A DNA stretch of 64,000 nt. It comes from Haliangium sp963772315 (lineage in GTDB: Bacteria; Myxococcota_A; Polyangia; Haliangiales; Haliangiaceae). The stretch covers positions 2,294,001 to 2,358,000 of the forward strand of contig CAVYWJ010000003.1 in assembly GCA_963772315.1 (NCBI GenBank), written 5' to 3'. This document shows positions 21,031 to 33,794 of this stretch, piece after piece. A program made the position numbers and the translations under genes. Under the pieces are notes generated by a model. That model saw nothing but the letters and a program-made list of their open reading frames with translations. It ran no database searches and was not told where the DNA came from. How positions within the stretch are numbered: position 1 is the stretch's first letter; each line of letters opens with the position of its first letter.

Positions 21031-22563
21031 TCAGGGGGCGGTCGCTGCAGCGGGTGCGGCCGGCCGCTCCGGCGCATCGAGCTGGTAGAGCGCGCAGTCG
21101 TCCACGGTGGCGCGCAGCCGGCCGCGCTCGACCAGCGGCGCGATGAGATCGGCCGGCGCCCGGCAGGTCCACACGTAGTGATAGTGGCCGAAGATGCGGT
21201 CCCACGCGATCTCGGGCCGCTGCCGGTCGTGGAAGCGATGGGCGCGGTACATGGGGATGCGGTGCACGAGCGGCTGCTGGCCGGGTAATCCGTACAGCGT
21301 GGGCACCAGCGCGTGGCGCGTGACCGCGGCGAAGCTCGGGGTGTGGATGAGGGCCAGGCCGCGCACCCGGGGCGCGTTGAAGAGGCGGCCCGTGGGATAG
21401 AAGTAGATGTTGTGCAGGGTCGCGCCTTCCTCGATGGTGGCGAACGCCTCGAGGTGGCGCTGGAACGAGCGGTCGAGATCGATCCAGTACGCGGCCGTGA
21501 CCGCGGTGCGCGCGCCAAAGAGCGCCAGGGCAGCGGCCAGCAGCGGGTTGCCGGCGCGCGGCGGCAGCGAGATGTCGATGGCCAGCACCAGCAGCGTGAC
21601 CGCGCCCAGGGCGAAGCGGACGTTGACCTCGATGCCCGAGGCCACGTCCGAGGGGCACACCCAGTAGGCAACGGCCAGGGCCACGGCCGCGGCCAGGACC
21701 TCGCGCCGGACATGCACGCCGGTGCGGCGCCAGAAAGCGATCGCGACCAGGAGGGCCACGGCGACCAGCGAGATCGCGTCCATGATCTCGCTGTAGCCGA
21801 CGAGCACGGTGACGCTGTCGCGCAGGTTGTGGATGATCGGAGGGTAGACGACCGGGTTGCCCTCGCCCGTGCGCGACAGGAAGCCGTGGAAGAAGGCGAT
21901 GACGCCGGGCATGAGCGGCACCGCGGCCAGCACCATGGCGAGGGTGATGCGGCGGTCGGTCGCCAGGCGCACGGCGGTCATCGTGGCCACCGCGATGGCC
22001 AGCGTGGCAAAGGCCGAGAGGTGGGCCAGGAACACGGCCAGGCCGAGCACGGTGAGCGGCACCAGCCGCCAGCCGGCCAGCTGCTCGCGCCACCGCAGCC
22101 ACAGCGCCAGGGCGAACAGCGCCAGGCCCATGCCGAACGAGAAGTTGACGTAGCCGTGCAAAAACTGCTGATTGTAGACGAGGAACGAGCAGACCAGCGC
22201 GCGACGCGGGAAGTGGCCGCACAGCGTGCGCCCGAGGAACGCGCAGCCCGCGTGCCAGAGGAGCACGGTGAGCGTGAGGAAGAGCCTGGCCACGGTCGCG
22301 AGATCGAACCAGGTCAGGAGCGGTGTCCCGACCAGATCCACTGCCAGATTGGGCATCGCGCCCCAGTCGGCGTCGTAGTAGGCGCGGTACAGCGCGACGT
22401 CGTCGCGGTGGGCCAGGATGTAGATGCGCGCCAGGTGGTTATATAGATCGGAGAGCGGCGGGATCGACGGCAGCCAGATCGGGACCGACAGCACCGCAGC
22501 CACGCACAGCCACATCACCGCGAAGGAGCGCCCACCCGACCCCGGCTGCACGGGTTTTTTCAT
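21031..22563 (-). CDS. Polytopic membrane protein, probable lipid-linked sugar transferase
   Basis: Predicted 510 residues with about ten hydrophobic segments (e.g. SFAVMWLCVAAVLSVPIWL, VLGLAVFLAHLSAFATLAI) and a C-terminal soluble tail of ~130 residues. An acidic motif in the first loop (PLSDLYNHLARIY) is placed like the catalytic Asp loop of GT-C glycosyltransferases, but no specific family signature is clear. Context with a Dpm1-like enzyme and GtrA suggests it uses the lipid-linked sugar outside the membrane. The ATG at 22563 is only 33 bases from the divergent ectoine-synthase-like start. Could instead be an unrelated membrane protein. Confidence 0.7.
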   Translation of the reverse strand: MKKPVQPGSGGRSFAVMWLCVAAVLSVPIWLPSIPPLSDLYNHLARIYILAHRDDVALYRAYYDADWGAMPNLAVDLVGTPLLTWFDLATVARLFLTLTVLLWHAGCAFLGRTLCGHFPRRALVCSFLVYNQQFLHGYVNFSFGMGLALFALALWLRWREQLAGWRLVPLTVLGLAVFLAHLSAFATLAIAVATMTAVRLATDRRITLAMVLAAVPLMPGVIAFFHGFLSRTGEGNPVVYPPIIHNLRDSVTVLVGYSEIMDAISLVAVALLVAIAFWRRTGVHVRREVLAAAVALAVAYWVCPSDVASGIEVNVRFALGAVTLLVLAIDISLPPRAGNPLLAAALALFGARTAVTAAYWIDLDRSFQRHLEAFATIEEGATLHNIYFYPTGRLFNAPRVRGLALIHTPSFAAVTRHALVPTLYGLPGQQPLVHRIPMYRAHRFHDRQRPEIAWDRIFGHYHYVWTCRAPADLIAPLVERGRLRATVDDCALYQLDAPERPAAPAAATAP

Positions 22564-22582
22564 GATGGCGTAGAGAGTGCCA

Positions 22583-22588
22583 TATAAT
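22583..22588 (+). promoter_or_regulatory. TATAAT -10 box, probable leaderless promoter of the EctC-like cassette
   Basis: A perfect TATAAT lies eight bases before the ATG at 22597. Initiation normally falls 6-8 bases past the hexamer, so transcription would begin at or next to the start codon. No Shine-Dalgarno is seen. The opposite strand of the same patch reads ATTATATGG, so the divergent membrane-protein gene may share it. No good -35 is visible. Confidence 0.45.
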
Positions 22589-22596
22589 CGTCAGCC

Positions 22597-22977
22597 ATGA
22601 TCATCCGCAAGCTGAGCGAAGTCACCAACACGGATCGAGATGTGGCCTGGGGCAATGGCCAGAGCCGGCGCTTTCTCATCGCCCAGGACGGCGTGGGCTA
22701 CTCGCTGACCGACACCATCATCAATGCCGGCTCCGAGTCCCTGCTCGAGTACAAGAACCACATGGAGACCTGCTACTGCATCGAGGGCGAGGGCGAAGTG
22801 GAAGACATGGACGGCAACGTCTATCCTATCGTTCCAGGCACGATGTACGCGCTCGACAAGCACGACAAGCACTACCTGCGCGCCAGGACCACGCTGCGCC
22901 TGGTCTGCGTGTTCACGCCGCCGCTGAGCGGCAAGGAGAGCCACGCGCTCTCGGGCGACGGCAGCTCGTCGTACTGA
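22597..22977 (+). CDS. Ectoine synthase (EctC) homologue outside an ectABC operon
   Basis: Predicted 126 residues, EctC length. It aligns by eye with EctC throughout: RDVAWGNGQSRRFLIAQDG, EYKNHMETCYCIEGEGEVED, VPGTMYALDKHDKHYLRA, LRLVCVFTPPLSGKE. The iron ligands known from EctC structures map to E57, Y84 and H92, all present. EctC is a cupin that cyclises N-gamma-acetyl-diaminobutyrate to ectoine by water loss. No ectA, ectB, ectD or ask gene is nearby. Instead it heads a cassette with a carrier protein, an acyl-CoA-dehydrogenase-like enzyme and an adenylation enzyme, so here it probably acts as a cyclase/dehydratase on another, perhaps carrier-derived, substrate. Alternatively it is a scavenging ectoine synthase. 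Family very sure; substrate open. Confidence 0.9.
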   Translation: MIIRKLSEVTNTDRDVAWGNGQSRRFLIAQDGVGYSLTDTIINAGSESLLEYKNHMETCYCIEGEGEVEDMDGNVYPIVPGTMYALDKHDKHYLRARTTLRLVCVFTPPLSGKESHALSGDGSSSY

Positions 22978-23013
22978 ACGTATCCTGCAAGCCGCTCGAA
23001 AGGGTTTCGCGCG

Positions 23014-23262
23014 ATGACCACCGAAGAAATCAAGATTGCTCTGCGGCGCTTCATCGAGACCGATCTCGCTCCCGGCGCCGGATTTACGGACGACGAGTCG
23101 CTGATGGAGAGCGGGGTGCTGAGCTCGATGGGCATCACCAGGCTGGTCGAGTTCATGAACGAGCGCTTTCGGGTGGCGATCAGCGACGCCGAGTTCGAGC
23201 CCGACAACTTCGAGACGCTCGACGCCATGACGGCCATGGTCACGCGCAAGCGCGCGGCCTGA
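23014..23262 (+). CDS. Stand-alone acyl/aminoacyl carrier protein
   Basis: Predicted 82 residues from ATG 23014. Carrier-protein fold: an N-terminal helix (IKIALRRFIETDLAPG), then DDESLMESGVLSSMGITRLV. The phosphopantetheine serine should be the one before M in SSMG, standing in for the usual D-S-L. A third helix (FMNERFRVAISDAEFEPDNF) follows. It lies 36 bases after the EctC-like gene and 56 before the flavoenzyme gene. Stand-alone carriers with a dedicated adenylation enzyme usually hold an amino acid as a thioester for oxidation, as in pyrrole and anatoxin pathways. Confidence 0.87.
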   Translation: MTTEEIKIALRRFIETDLAPGAGFTDDESLMESGVLSSMGITRLVEFMNERFRVAISDAEFEPDNFETLDAMTAMVTRKRAA

Positions 23263-23318
23263 GGCAGCACGCAATCGCGGTCGCGAGGCGCCGCGATGCA
23301 GAATGGGTAGGACGGACC

Positions 23319-24464
23319 GTGGATTTCTCTCTGACCCCCGAGCAACGCGAATTCAAGCAATCGGTGCTCGCCTTTGCCGAGCGCGAGCTCGGCGGCGACA
23401 TGCGCGCCCGCGAGAAGGAGGGCGCGTTCTTCTGGGACGGCTGGCGCAAGTGCGCGTCGTTCGGCATCCAGGGGCTGCCGGTGCCGCGCGAGTACGGCGG
23501 CCTGGGCGAGGACATCGTCACGTGCATGCTGACGATGCAGGCGCTGGGCAAGGGCTGCCGCGACAGCGGTCTGCTGTTCGCCCTGGGCTCGCACATGTGG
23601 ACGTGCGAGATCCCCATCCTCGCGTTTGGCAACGAGGAGCAGAAGCGCACCTATCTGCCGCGTCTGGTCGCGGGCGAGATCATCGGCGGCCACGCCATGA
23701 CCGAGCCCGAGGCCGGCTCCGACGCCTACAGCTTGCGCACCACGGCCGTGGTCAACGGCGACCACTACGTGCTGAACGGCGCCAAGACGTTCATCTCGAA
23801 CGCGCCGATCGCGGATCTGCTGCTGGTCTTTGCCACCACCAACCCCAAGAAGGGCTGGGCCGGCATCACCGGGTTCCTGGTGCCGACGAACACGCCGGGC
23901 CTGAGCGTGAGCAAGCCGCTCGACAAGCTCGGGCTCAAGACCTCGCCGACGGGCGAGGTGGCGCTGGAGGATTGTCGCGTGCCGGCGTCGGCCATGCTGG
24001 GCAAGATCGGCCAGGGCTCGGCGATCTTCGCGGCCGAGATGGAGTGGGAGCGGAGCTGTCTCTTCGCGTGCCACCTCGGCGCCATGGAGCGCCAGCTCGC
24101 GACGTGCATCCGCTACGCCAAGGACCGCAAGCAGTTCGGCAAGCCGATCGGCAGCTTCCAGGCGATCGCGCACAAGATCGCGGACATGAAGGTGCGGATC
24201 GAGCTCGGCGAGCTGATGCTGCACAAGGTGGCGTGGCTCAAGGCCCAGGGCCAGCGCTCGTCCATGGAGTCGGCGATCGCCAAGCTGTTCGTCAGCGAGA
24301 GCTACGTGACCTCCAGCCTCGACGCGATCCAGATCCACGGCGGCTACGGCTACATGACCGAGTTCGAGGTCGATCGCGATCTGCGCGACGCCGTCGGTGG
24401 CAAGCTGTACTCGGGCACGTCCGAGATCCAGCGCAACATCATCGCCAGCCTGCTCGGCCTGTGA
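23319..24464 (+). CDS. Acyl-CoA dehydrogenase-like flavoenzyme acting on a carrier-bound substrate
   Basis: Predicted 381 residues from GTG 23319. All ACAD regions are present: TEPEAGSDAYSLRTTA, FISNAPIADLLLVFA, RKQFGKPIGSFQAIAHKIAD, and IQIHGGYGYMTEFEVDRDLR. At the site of the usual C-terminal catalytic Glu the sequence is LYSGTSEIQR, Ser instead of Glu. A Glu at residue 244 in EMEWERS sits where isovaleryl-CoA dehydrogenase and the prolyl-carrier oxidases (PltE/RedW type) place their base. This pattern favours an aminoacyl-S-carrier alpha,beta-dehydrogenase over a fatty-acid enzyme. It stands between the carrier and adenylation genes; its stop overlaps a possible GTG start of the next gene. 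Confidence 0.9.
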   Translation: MDFSLTPEQREFKQSVLAFAERELGGDMRAREKEGAFFWDGWRKCASFGIQGLPVPREYGGLGEDIVTCMLTMQALGKGCRDSGLLFALGSHMWTCEIPILAFGNEEQKRTYLPRLVAGEIIGGHAMTEPEAGSDAYSLRTTAVVNGDHYVLNGAKTFISNAPIADLLLVFATTNPKKGWAGITGFLVPTNTPGLSVSKPLDKLGLKTSPTGEVALEDCRVPASAMLGKIGQGSAIFAAEMEWERSCLFACHLGAMERQLATCIRYAKDRKQFGKPIGSFQAIAHKIADMKVRIELGELMLHKVAWLKAQGQRSSMESAIAKLFVSESYVTSSLDAIQIHGGYGYMTEFEVDRDLRDAVGGKLYSGTSEIQRNIIASLLGL

Positions 24465-24472
24465 GCGTTGCC

Positions 24473-26128
24473 ATGACTGCCGGCTATCTCATCCATCATC
24501 TCCTGGCCGAACAGGCCGCGCGCCATCCCGAGCGCCTGGCGATCATCGATCGCGATCACGCCGTGACCTACGGCGAGCTGGCCGCGCAGAGCCGGGTCCT
24601 GGCCGAGGCCCTGCGCGCGCGCGGCGTGGGGCCGGGCACGCCCGTGGGCCTGTGGATGGAGAAGACCAGCACGGCGGTGGCCGCGCTGTACGGTATCCTC
24701 GAGAGCGGGGCGGCCTACGTGCCCATCGATCCGCTGTCGCCGCCCGAGCGCGCGGCCAGGATCGTCGAGAACTGCGGCATGCTGCACCTGGTCACCTCGT
24801 CGCGGCTGGTGGAGAAGCGCCTCGACGCGCTCCTGGCCAGCGTGCCCCAGGGCATCGCGCACGTGTTCGTGACCGAGCCGCCCGGGGCCACGCCCGGGGC
24901 CACGCCCGGAGCCAATATCGTCCACGCGACCGATCACGCCGGCCCCCGCGCGCTCGACGTCACAGTCTGGGACCACGCCCCGCCGCGCGTCGATGGGCCC
25001 GGAAGGCGTGCACAGACCATCGACGAGGATCTCGCCTACATCCTCCACACCTCGGGATCGACCGGCCGGCCCAAGGGCGTGGCCATCACCCATCGCAACG
25101 CGCTCTGCTTCGTCAACATGTGCGTCGAGTACTTCGGCGTCACGGCCGCGGATCGGCTGGTGAGCCACGCGCCCCTGCACTTCGATCTCTCGGTCTTCGA
25201 TCTGTTCGTGGCTGCGCGCGCCGGCGCCGCGTGTGTGCTCGTGCCGGCCTTCTTCTCCGCGTTCCCGCACAAGATGGCCGAGTGCATCGACGCCCACGGC
25301 ATCACCGTGTGGAACTCCGTGGCCTCGGCGCTCACGCTGATGTACGACCGCGGCCGGCTCGACCGCCACCGCCTGGACAGCCTGCGCGCGGTGATCTTCT
25401 CGGGCGAGATCATGCCCGTGCGCGTGCTGCGCGCCCTGCGCACGCACATGCCGAACGCGGTCTTCTACAACGTCTACGGCCAGACCGAGGCCAACTCGTC
25501 CCTGTGTCATCGGGTCGCCGAGATCCCTGCCGACGACGCGGCCCGGCTGCCGATCGGCCATCCGTTTCCCAACTTCGAGGTGTTCGCGCTCGACGACGGC
25601 GGCCGCGTGATCACCGCCCCGGACGTCGAGGGCGAGCTCTACGTGCGCGCCGGCACGGTCGCGGCCGGCTACTACGGCGACGCCGAGCGCAGCGCGCGCG
25701 CGTTCGTGCCCGATCCGCGCTCGCCGGTCACCGGCGGTCGCGTGTATCGCACCGGCGATCGCGTGATCCTGGACGAGCACGGCGCCTATCACTTCCGCGG
25801 CCGCACCGACAATCTCATCAAGAGCCGCGGCTATCGCATCGAGCTGGGCGAGGTCGAGCTGGCGCTCTCGGCCTGCGACGGAGTCGGCCGCGCCGCGGTC
25901 GTGGCCGTGCCCGACGAGAGCGTGGGCCATCGCCTGCACGGCTTCGTGAGCCCACGCGCAGGCACCTCGCTCACTGTCGAGACGCTGCACGCGGAGCTCG
26001 GCCGTCACCTGCCCGAGTACATGATTCCCGAGTCGTTGACCATCCGCGACGACCTGCCCCAGACATCGACCGGCAAGGTCGATCGCAGCGCCCTGCGCGC
26101 GAGCCTGGTCCCGGGCAGTCACGCCTGA
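24473..26128 (+). CDS. Stand-alone amino-acid adenylation enzyme
   Basis: Predicted 551 residues from ATG 24473; GTG 24461, overlapping the previous stop as GTGA, is an alternative. Core motifs of NRPS A domains: A3 LHTSGSTGRPKGV at ~191, A5 NVYGQTEAN, A7 YRTGD, A8 GRTDNLIKSRGYRIELGEVE, A10 STGKVDR with the catalytic Lys. The A4 region SHAPLHFDLSVFDLF contains the Asp that binds the substrate amino group, so an alpha-amino acid is expected. Similarity by eye is to free-standing proline-type enzymes (PltF/RedM), but I cannot read the full specificity code. No carrier or condensation domain is attached; it should load the 82-residue carrier protein. Last clear gene of the cassette. Confidence 0.9.
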   Translation: MTAGYLIHHLLAEQAARHPERLAIIDRDHAVTYGELAAQSRVLAEALRARGVGPGTPVGLWMEKTSTAVAALYGILESGAAYVPIDPLSPPERAARIVENCGMLHLVTSSRLVEKRLDALLASVPQGIAHVFVTEPPGATPGATPGANIVHATDHAGPRALDVTVWDHAPPRVDGPGRRAQTIDEDLAYILHTSGSTGRPKGVAITHRNALCFVNMCVEYFGVTAADRLVSHAPLHFDLSVFDLFVAARAGAACVLVPAFFSAFPHKMAECIDAHGITVWNSVASALTLMYDRGRLDRHRLDSLRAVIFSGEIMPVRVLRALRTHMPNAVFYNVYGQTEANSSLCHRVAEIPADDAARLPIGHPFPNFEVFALDDGGRVITAPDVEGELYVRAGTVAAGYYGDAERSARAFVPDPRSPVTGGRVYRTGDRVILDEHGAYHFRGRTDNLIKSRGYRIELGEVELALSACDGVGRAAVVAVPDESVGHRLHGFVSPRAGTSLTVETLHAELGRHLPEYMIPESLTIRDDLPQTSTGKVDRSALRASLVPGSHA

Positions 26129-26374
26129 CGCGCGCGAAGTGAAGGGACACGTCGCGTGGCTCTTGCTCGCGCGCGCCGTCACAGGCAAGGTGAGGATCGG
26201 GTTTTGCTGCAATGCAACGCAGCGTTCGCCCGGTCGATCATGCGCGGCGGTCCCAAGCACTTCTTGCACAAGCTCCTGGCTCGGCTCACGAGCGCTATGT
26301 TGCAGCCGCGGCCGGCGCCCGAGCCCGCGGACGAGGAGCTTGCGTCTCGCGCCGAGGCGCGGCAAAGTCGGCCC

Positions 26375-26793
<419 letters not shown>

Positions 26794-26797
<4 letters not shown>

Positions 26798-27798
26798 CCC
26801 GGCCCGCGCTCGAGAGACCGCGCCCGCGCAGGCAGCGCATCGCAGCCTGTCTGGCCCTGCTGTGCCTGCTGTGCGCGCCCGGAGCCGGCTGTCGCGACCG
26901 CGCAGCGCCGGCGCCACCTCCCGCCGATGCGCGCGGCTCCGTGCGGCGCGTGGTCACGCTGACGCCGTCGGCCACCGAGCTCGTCGCTGCCGTGGGCGCA
27001 GCCGATCTGCTCGTGGGCGTGGATCGCTATTCCACGCATCCACCACGCGTGCGCGATCTGCCCAAGGTCGGCGATTTCCTGCACCCGAGCTTCGAGGCCA
27101 TCGTGTCCCTGGCGCCGGATCTGGTGATCGCCGACGACGTGCAGGCCGAGGTCACGAGCGGCCTGGCCGCGGCCGGGATCCGCACCTTGCGCTTGCCCAT
27201 GCACACCATCGACGATGTCTCGAAGGGTCTGGCCGAGGTCGGCCGGGCCTTGCAGCGCGAAGACGCAGCCCGCGCAGCCCAGGCCGAGATCGAGCGCGCA
27301 CTGACCCAGGCCCGCTCGCGCGCGCGTGCCACCGAGCCACCGCGGGTCCTGGGCGTTGTCGACCGCGAGGTCGGCGGCCTCGGCAACCTGGTGGCCGCGG
27401 GGCCGGGGAGCTATCTCGACGAGCTCCTCGCCGTGGTCGGCGCCACCAATGCCCTGGCCGACTATCGCGTGCGCTACGTGAAGCTGTCTGCCGAGCAGAT
27501 CTTGCGCGCCCGGCCCGAGATCATCCTGGATCTCGCGCCCACGACCTCACCCGAGACCGTACGCCAGGACTGGGGCCGCTTGCCCGAGCTGCCGGCCGTG
27601 CAGCTCGGCCGCGTGTACGTGCTCCAGGACGGTATCTATCTCGCGCCCGGCCCGCGCATCGGCCAGGCCATCGAGCGCCTGAGCGCCATCATTCACGAAG
27701 GGCACGAGGGGCAGCCAGCACCGCCCCCGTCGTTCGACCGGGCCAGCGGCGCTGGGGCCAGCGGCGTCGGAGCCAGCGGCGCCGGCCGCGGGCAGTGA
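26794..27798 (+). CDS. Periplasmic binding lipoprotein of a cobalamin/iron-type ABC importer (BtuF-like)
   Basis: Predicted 334 residues. TTG 26794 overlaps the ApaG stop (TTGA), and no ATG or GTG precedes the signal peptide. An R-rich start, hydrophobic IAACLALLCLLCAPGAGC and the cysteine make a lipobox. The Fe/B12 periplasmic-binding domain follows: VVTLTPSATELVAAVGAADL, HPSFEAIVSLAPDLVIADD, GSYLDELLAVVGATNALADY and LRARPEIILDLAP. It lacks the strong basic patches of siderophore binders, so vitamin B12 or heme is as likely as iron. The C terminus ends in a GASGVGASGAG low-complexity tail. The matching ATPase and permease lie 5.2 kb away at 33-34.9 kb. Confidence 0.88.
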
Positions 27799-27834
27799 CC
27801 GGGCGCCACCGATGTTCACGTCGATGCGCCGCGA

Positions 27835-28398
27835 CTACACCGCTGCGCGCATGGGCCGGCTGTGGCGCTCGGCGATGTACTGCTCGAAGCCGCGGTTCAC
27901 CGCGCGCAGGTTGGGCTCGGTCACCTTGAGCACGCCGGCTTCGACCGCGCCGGCGACCTTGCTGGCCAGCATGCGCGGGACGCCCGGGATCTTGGATGCA
28001 TCCACGTGAATCGTGCCGGTCAGGTGGACTTCCATGCTGTTCTCGTCGAGCACGCGGTAGTAATTGACGCCCTCGCTGGTGATCGCGCCGTGGAGGAACA
28101 CGAGCTCGGTACGCCAGCGACACTCGTACGCCTGGCTGTCCCAGGTGGCGTAGTCATGCCACTGCAACAGCTCGGGCTTGACGAAGGGCCGGATCACGGC
28201 CGGCACCTCGGTGCGCGCTGCCTGCCAGCGATTGACCAGCTCGATGCTGCCGTCGCCATGCACGGTTCGTCGCTCGACCGTGATCGACTCGATGTTGGGG
28301 AGATATTCGTCCAGCTCAGGGAGCTTGTCCCGGTACATCTCGAAGACGAGATCGCGCGGGAAATTGATGATGTCGCGAATATCGAGCTGCTTGGCCAT
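27835..28398 (-). CDS. START/SRPBCC-like lipid-binding family protein (DUF2505-like)
   Basis: Predicted 187 residues from ATG 28398 with GAGGGA upstream. The pattern RDIINFPRDLVFEMYRDKLP, then ITVERRTVHGDGSIELVNRW, YRVLDENSMEVHLTGTIHVD and a long C-terminal helix matches coenzyme-Q-binding/START-type SRPBCC folds. Such proteins carry hydrophobic ligands. No catalytic residues can be named. It is convergent with the binding-protein gene and separated from it by 36 bases. An AT-rich TATAAT at 28541-28536 on this strand may be its -10. Confidence 0.7.
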   Translation of the reverse strand: MAKQLDIRDIINFPRDLVFEMYRDKLPELDEYLPNIESITVERRTVHGDGSIELVNRWQAARTEVPAVIRPFVKPELLQWHDYATWDSQAYECRWRTELVFLHGAITSEGVNYYRVLDENSMEVHLTGTIHVDASKIPGVPRMLASKVAGAVEAGVLKVTEPNLRAVNRGFEQYIAERHSRPMRAAV

Positions 28399-28464
28399 AT
28401 GTCTGTCCCTCATGGGAGCCGCAAGGGTCCCTGCTGGTGGGACACCTTTGGTTCCCACCTTGGT

Positions 28465-28480
28465 TGCCGGATTTCCGGCA
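28465..28480. promoter_or_regulatory. Perfect palindrome TGCCGGA-TT-TCCGGCA
   Basis: Seven-base arms around TT, 67 bases upstream of the START-like start and between that start and the TATAAT at 28541. Its placement fits an operator in the 5' leader. Confidence 0.45.
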
Positions 28481-28535
28481 ATGGCGGCCCTGGGCGCGCT
28501 CTTGCGAGCATGCCCCGGCCCCCTTTACGCACTGC

Positions 28536-28541
28536 ATTATA
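28536..28541 (-). promoter_or_regulatory. TATAAT -10-like hexamer for the START-like gene
   Basis: The minus strand reads GGTATAATGCAG here, ~140 bases upstream of the ATG at 28398. It is unusually AT-rich for this DNA. The -35 region is not recognisable. Confidence 0.35.
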
Positions 28542-28871
28542 CCGATCTGACGATCGCATGCAGCCGCTTTTTTGGTTTTTTTAACCGGATAAATATCGTT
28601 CTCGGACGCCGAGGGATCGCACGTGCTCTCCGGTATCGCTCCCTCGGACAACCGGACGGGGCGCCCACGTGGGATCGCAGGAACTGCCGTTACCTGCCGT
28701 TTTCCGGGTCATCAGGTGCCCTGGCGGTTCCGGGCCTTCACCTGGCACTGACCCGATGAAGGTTGTCGCCGGGTGCTGACAACGCCTACCAATATCACAT
28801 CTCGTCTCGCCGGAACCCCCGGCGATTCCTCGTCTCCACCTTTCCAGGATCGAGGAAAAACAAGCGTTTGC

Positions 28872-28891
28872 CCTGGTGTCACGGCACCAGG
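28872..28891 (-). terminator. Hairpin with T-rich tail after the kinase-AAA gene
   Basis: CCTGGTG and CACCAGG pair around TCACGG, about 30 bases past the minus-strand stop. Further on, the minus strand reads TTGTTTTTCC, a partial T-tract. A plausible intrinsic terminator. Confidence 0.45.
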
Positions 28892-28923
28892 TCCGGGCCG
28901 AACCAAAGACGTGGCTGCCAGAG

Positions 28924-32874
<3,951 letters not shown>

Positions 32875-32978
32875 CGGGACATAGTTAAACCACGATGTGG
32901 CGCCCGGATCATCAGGACTGTGCACACCCCGCGGCCCCGGCGCGGCCGAGGCGCGCCCCGGCGCGCCGCCGCCGGTGC

Positions 32979-32984
32979 TATAAA
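32979..32984 (+). promoter_or_regulatory. TATAAA box just before the ABC ATPase start
   Basis: TATAAA ends six bases before GTG 32991. As with the EctC-like gene, a transcript starting from it would be leaderless. It lies in the ~115-bp divergent region with the kinase-AAA gene. Confidence 0.3.
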
Positions 32985-32990
32985 CCCGCC

Positions 32991-33794
32991 GTGTCTTCCC
33001 CGGCCCCTGCCGCCCCGCCCGTGATCGCGCTCTCCGGCGTGAGCTTCGGCTACGGCGGCCACCTGGTCCTCGACGACGCCAGCGTGGCCATCGAGCCCGG
33101 CCGCATCGCGTGCGTGGTCGGCGCCAACGGCGCCGGCAAGAGCACCCTGCTCAAGCTCATGGCGGGGCTGCTCGCGCCCCGGCGCGGGACCGTGCGCTGC
33201 TTCGATCGCGATCCCCGCACCAGGCCCCGGCGCCACCTGGCCCAGCGCCTGGCCTACGTGCCCCAGAGCTACAGCCTGGCCTTCCCGTTCACGGTCAGCG
33301 AGGTCGTCCTCATGGGCCGCTACGCCCACCGTGGCCCGGGCCTGCTCGGTCTGGAGCGCGACGATGACATCGCCGCAGCGCACGCGGCCATGGAGCGCTG
33401 CGACATCCTGGCCCTGGCCGATCGCCGCTTCGACGCCATCAGCGGCGGCGAGCAGCGTCGCGCCTTGCTCGCCCAGGCGTTCTGCCAGCGCGCCGAGATC
33501 ATCCTGCTCGACGAGCCCACGGCCTCGCTCGACCCGGCGCACGCCATCGCGCTCTTCACCGCGCTGGCGCGCGAGCGAGACGAGCGCGGCGCTGCCGCCG
33601 TCGTGGTCACGCACGATCTCAACCTGGCCGCGCGCTTTGCCGACCGCCTGCTGCTCCTCGACGGCGCCCGGCTCGGCGCCGACGGCCCGCCGGTCGAGGT
33701 GCTGGGCTCGGATGTGGCCGCGCGTGCCTTCTCGGTGAAGTTGCACGTGGGCCGCCTGCCGGGCACGGACACGCCGTTCGTGGTGCCCGCGTGA
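32991..33794 (+). CDS. ABC transporter ATP-binding protein (BtuD/FhuC-like)
   Basis: Predicted 267 residues from GTG 32991; a longer open frame upstream has no ABC features. Motifs in order: Walker A GANGAGKST, Q-loop AYVPQSYSLAFPFTVSEVV (typical of FecCD-type importers), signature ISGGEQRRALLAQAF, Walker B IILLDEPTASLD, H-loop VVTHDLNLAARFADR. The VLMGRYAHRG stretch after the Q-loop is typical of siderophore/B12 ATPases. It overlaps the permease by four bases (GTGA). It should drive import with the permease and the binding lipoprotein at 26.8 kb. Confidence 0.93.
   Translation: MSSPAPAAPPVIALSGVSFGYGGHLVLDDASVAIEPGRIACVVGANGAGKSTLLKLMAGLLAPRRGTVRCFDRDPRTRPRRHLAQRLAYVPQSYSLAFPFTVSEVVLMGRYAHRGPGLLGLERDDDIAAAHAAMERCDILALADRRFDAISGGEQRRALLAQAFCQRAEIILLDEPTASLDPAHAIALFTALARERDERGAAAVVVTHDLNLAARFADRLLLLDGARLGADGPPVEVLGSDVAARAFSVKLHVGRLPGTDTPFVVPA

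Larger units (their letters stand above)
28399..28923. other. Long intergenic region with AT-rich patches and two dyads
   Basis: About 525 bases between the START-like gene and the end of the kinase-AAA gene. It holds the palindrome at 28465-28480, a minus-strand TATAAT at 28536-28541, a T-rich run near 28570 (cttttttggtttttttaacc) and the hairpin at 28872-28891. No protein-coding signal is convincing. A structured RNA leader or small RNA is possible, but I cannot support one. Confidence 0.5.

Noticed and set aside
22597..22977. Ordinary ectoine osmolyte operon
   Set aside because: ectA, ectB, ectD and the specialised aspartokinase are all absent. The next three genes are carrier-protein chemistry.
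23319..24464. Fatty-acid beta-oxidation enzyme
   Set aside because: The usual catalytic Glu is Ser and the base is at Glu244. The gene is locked between a carrier protein and an adenylation enzyme.
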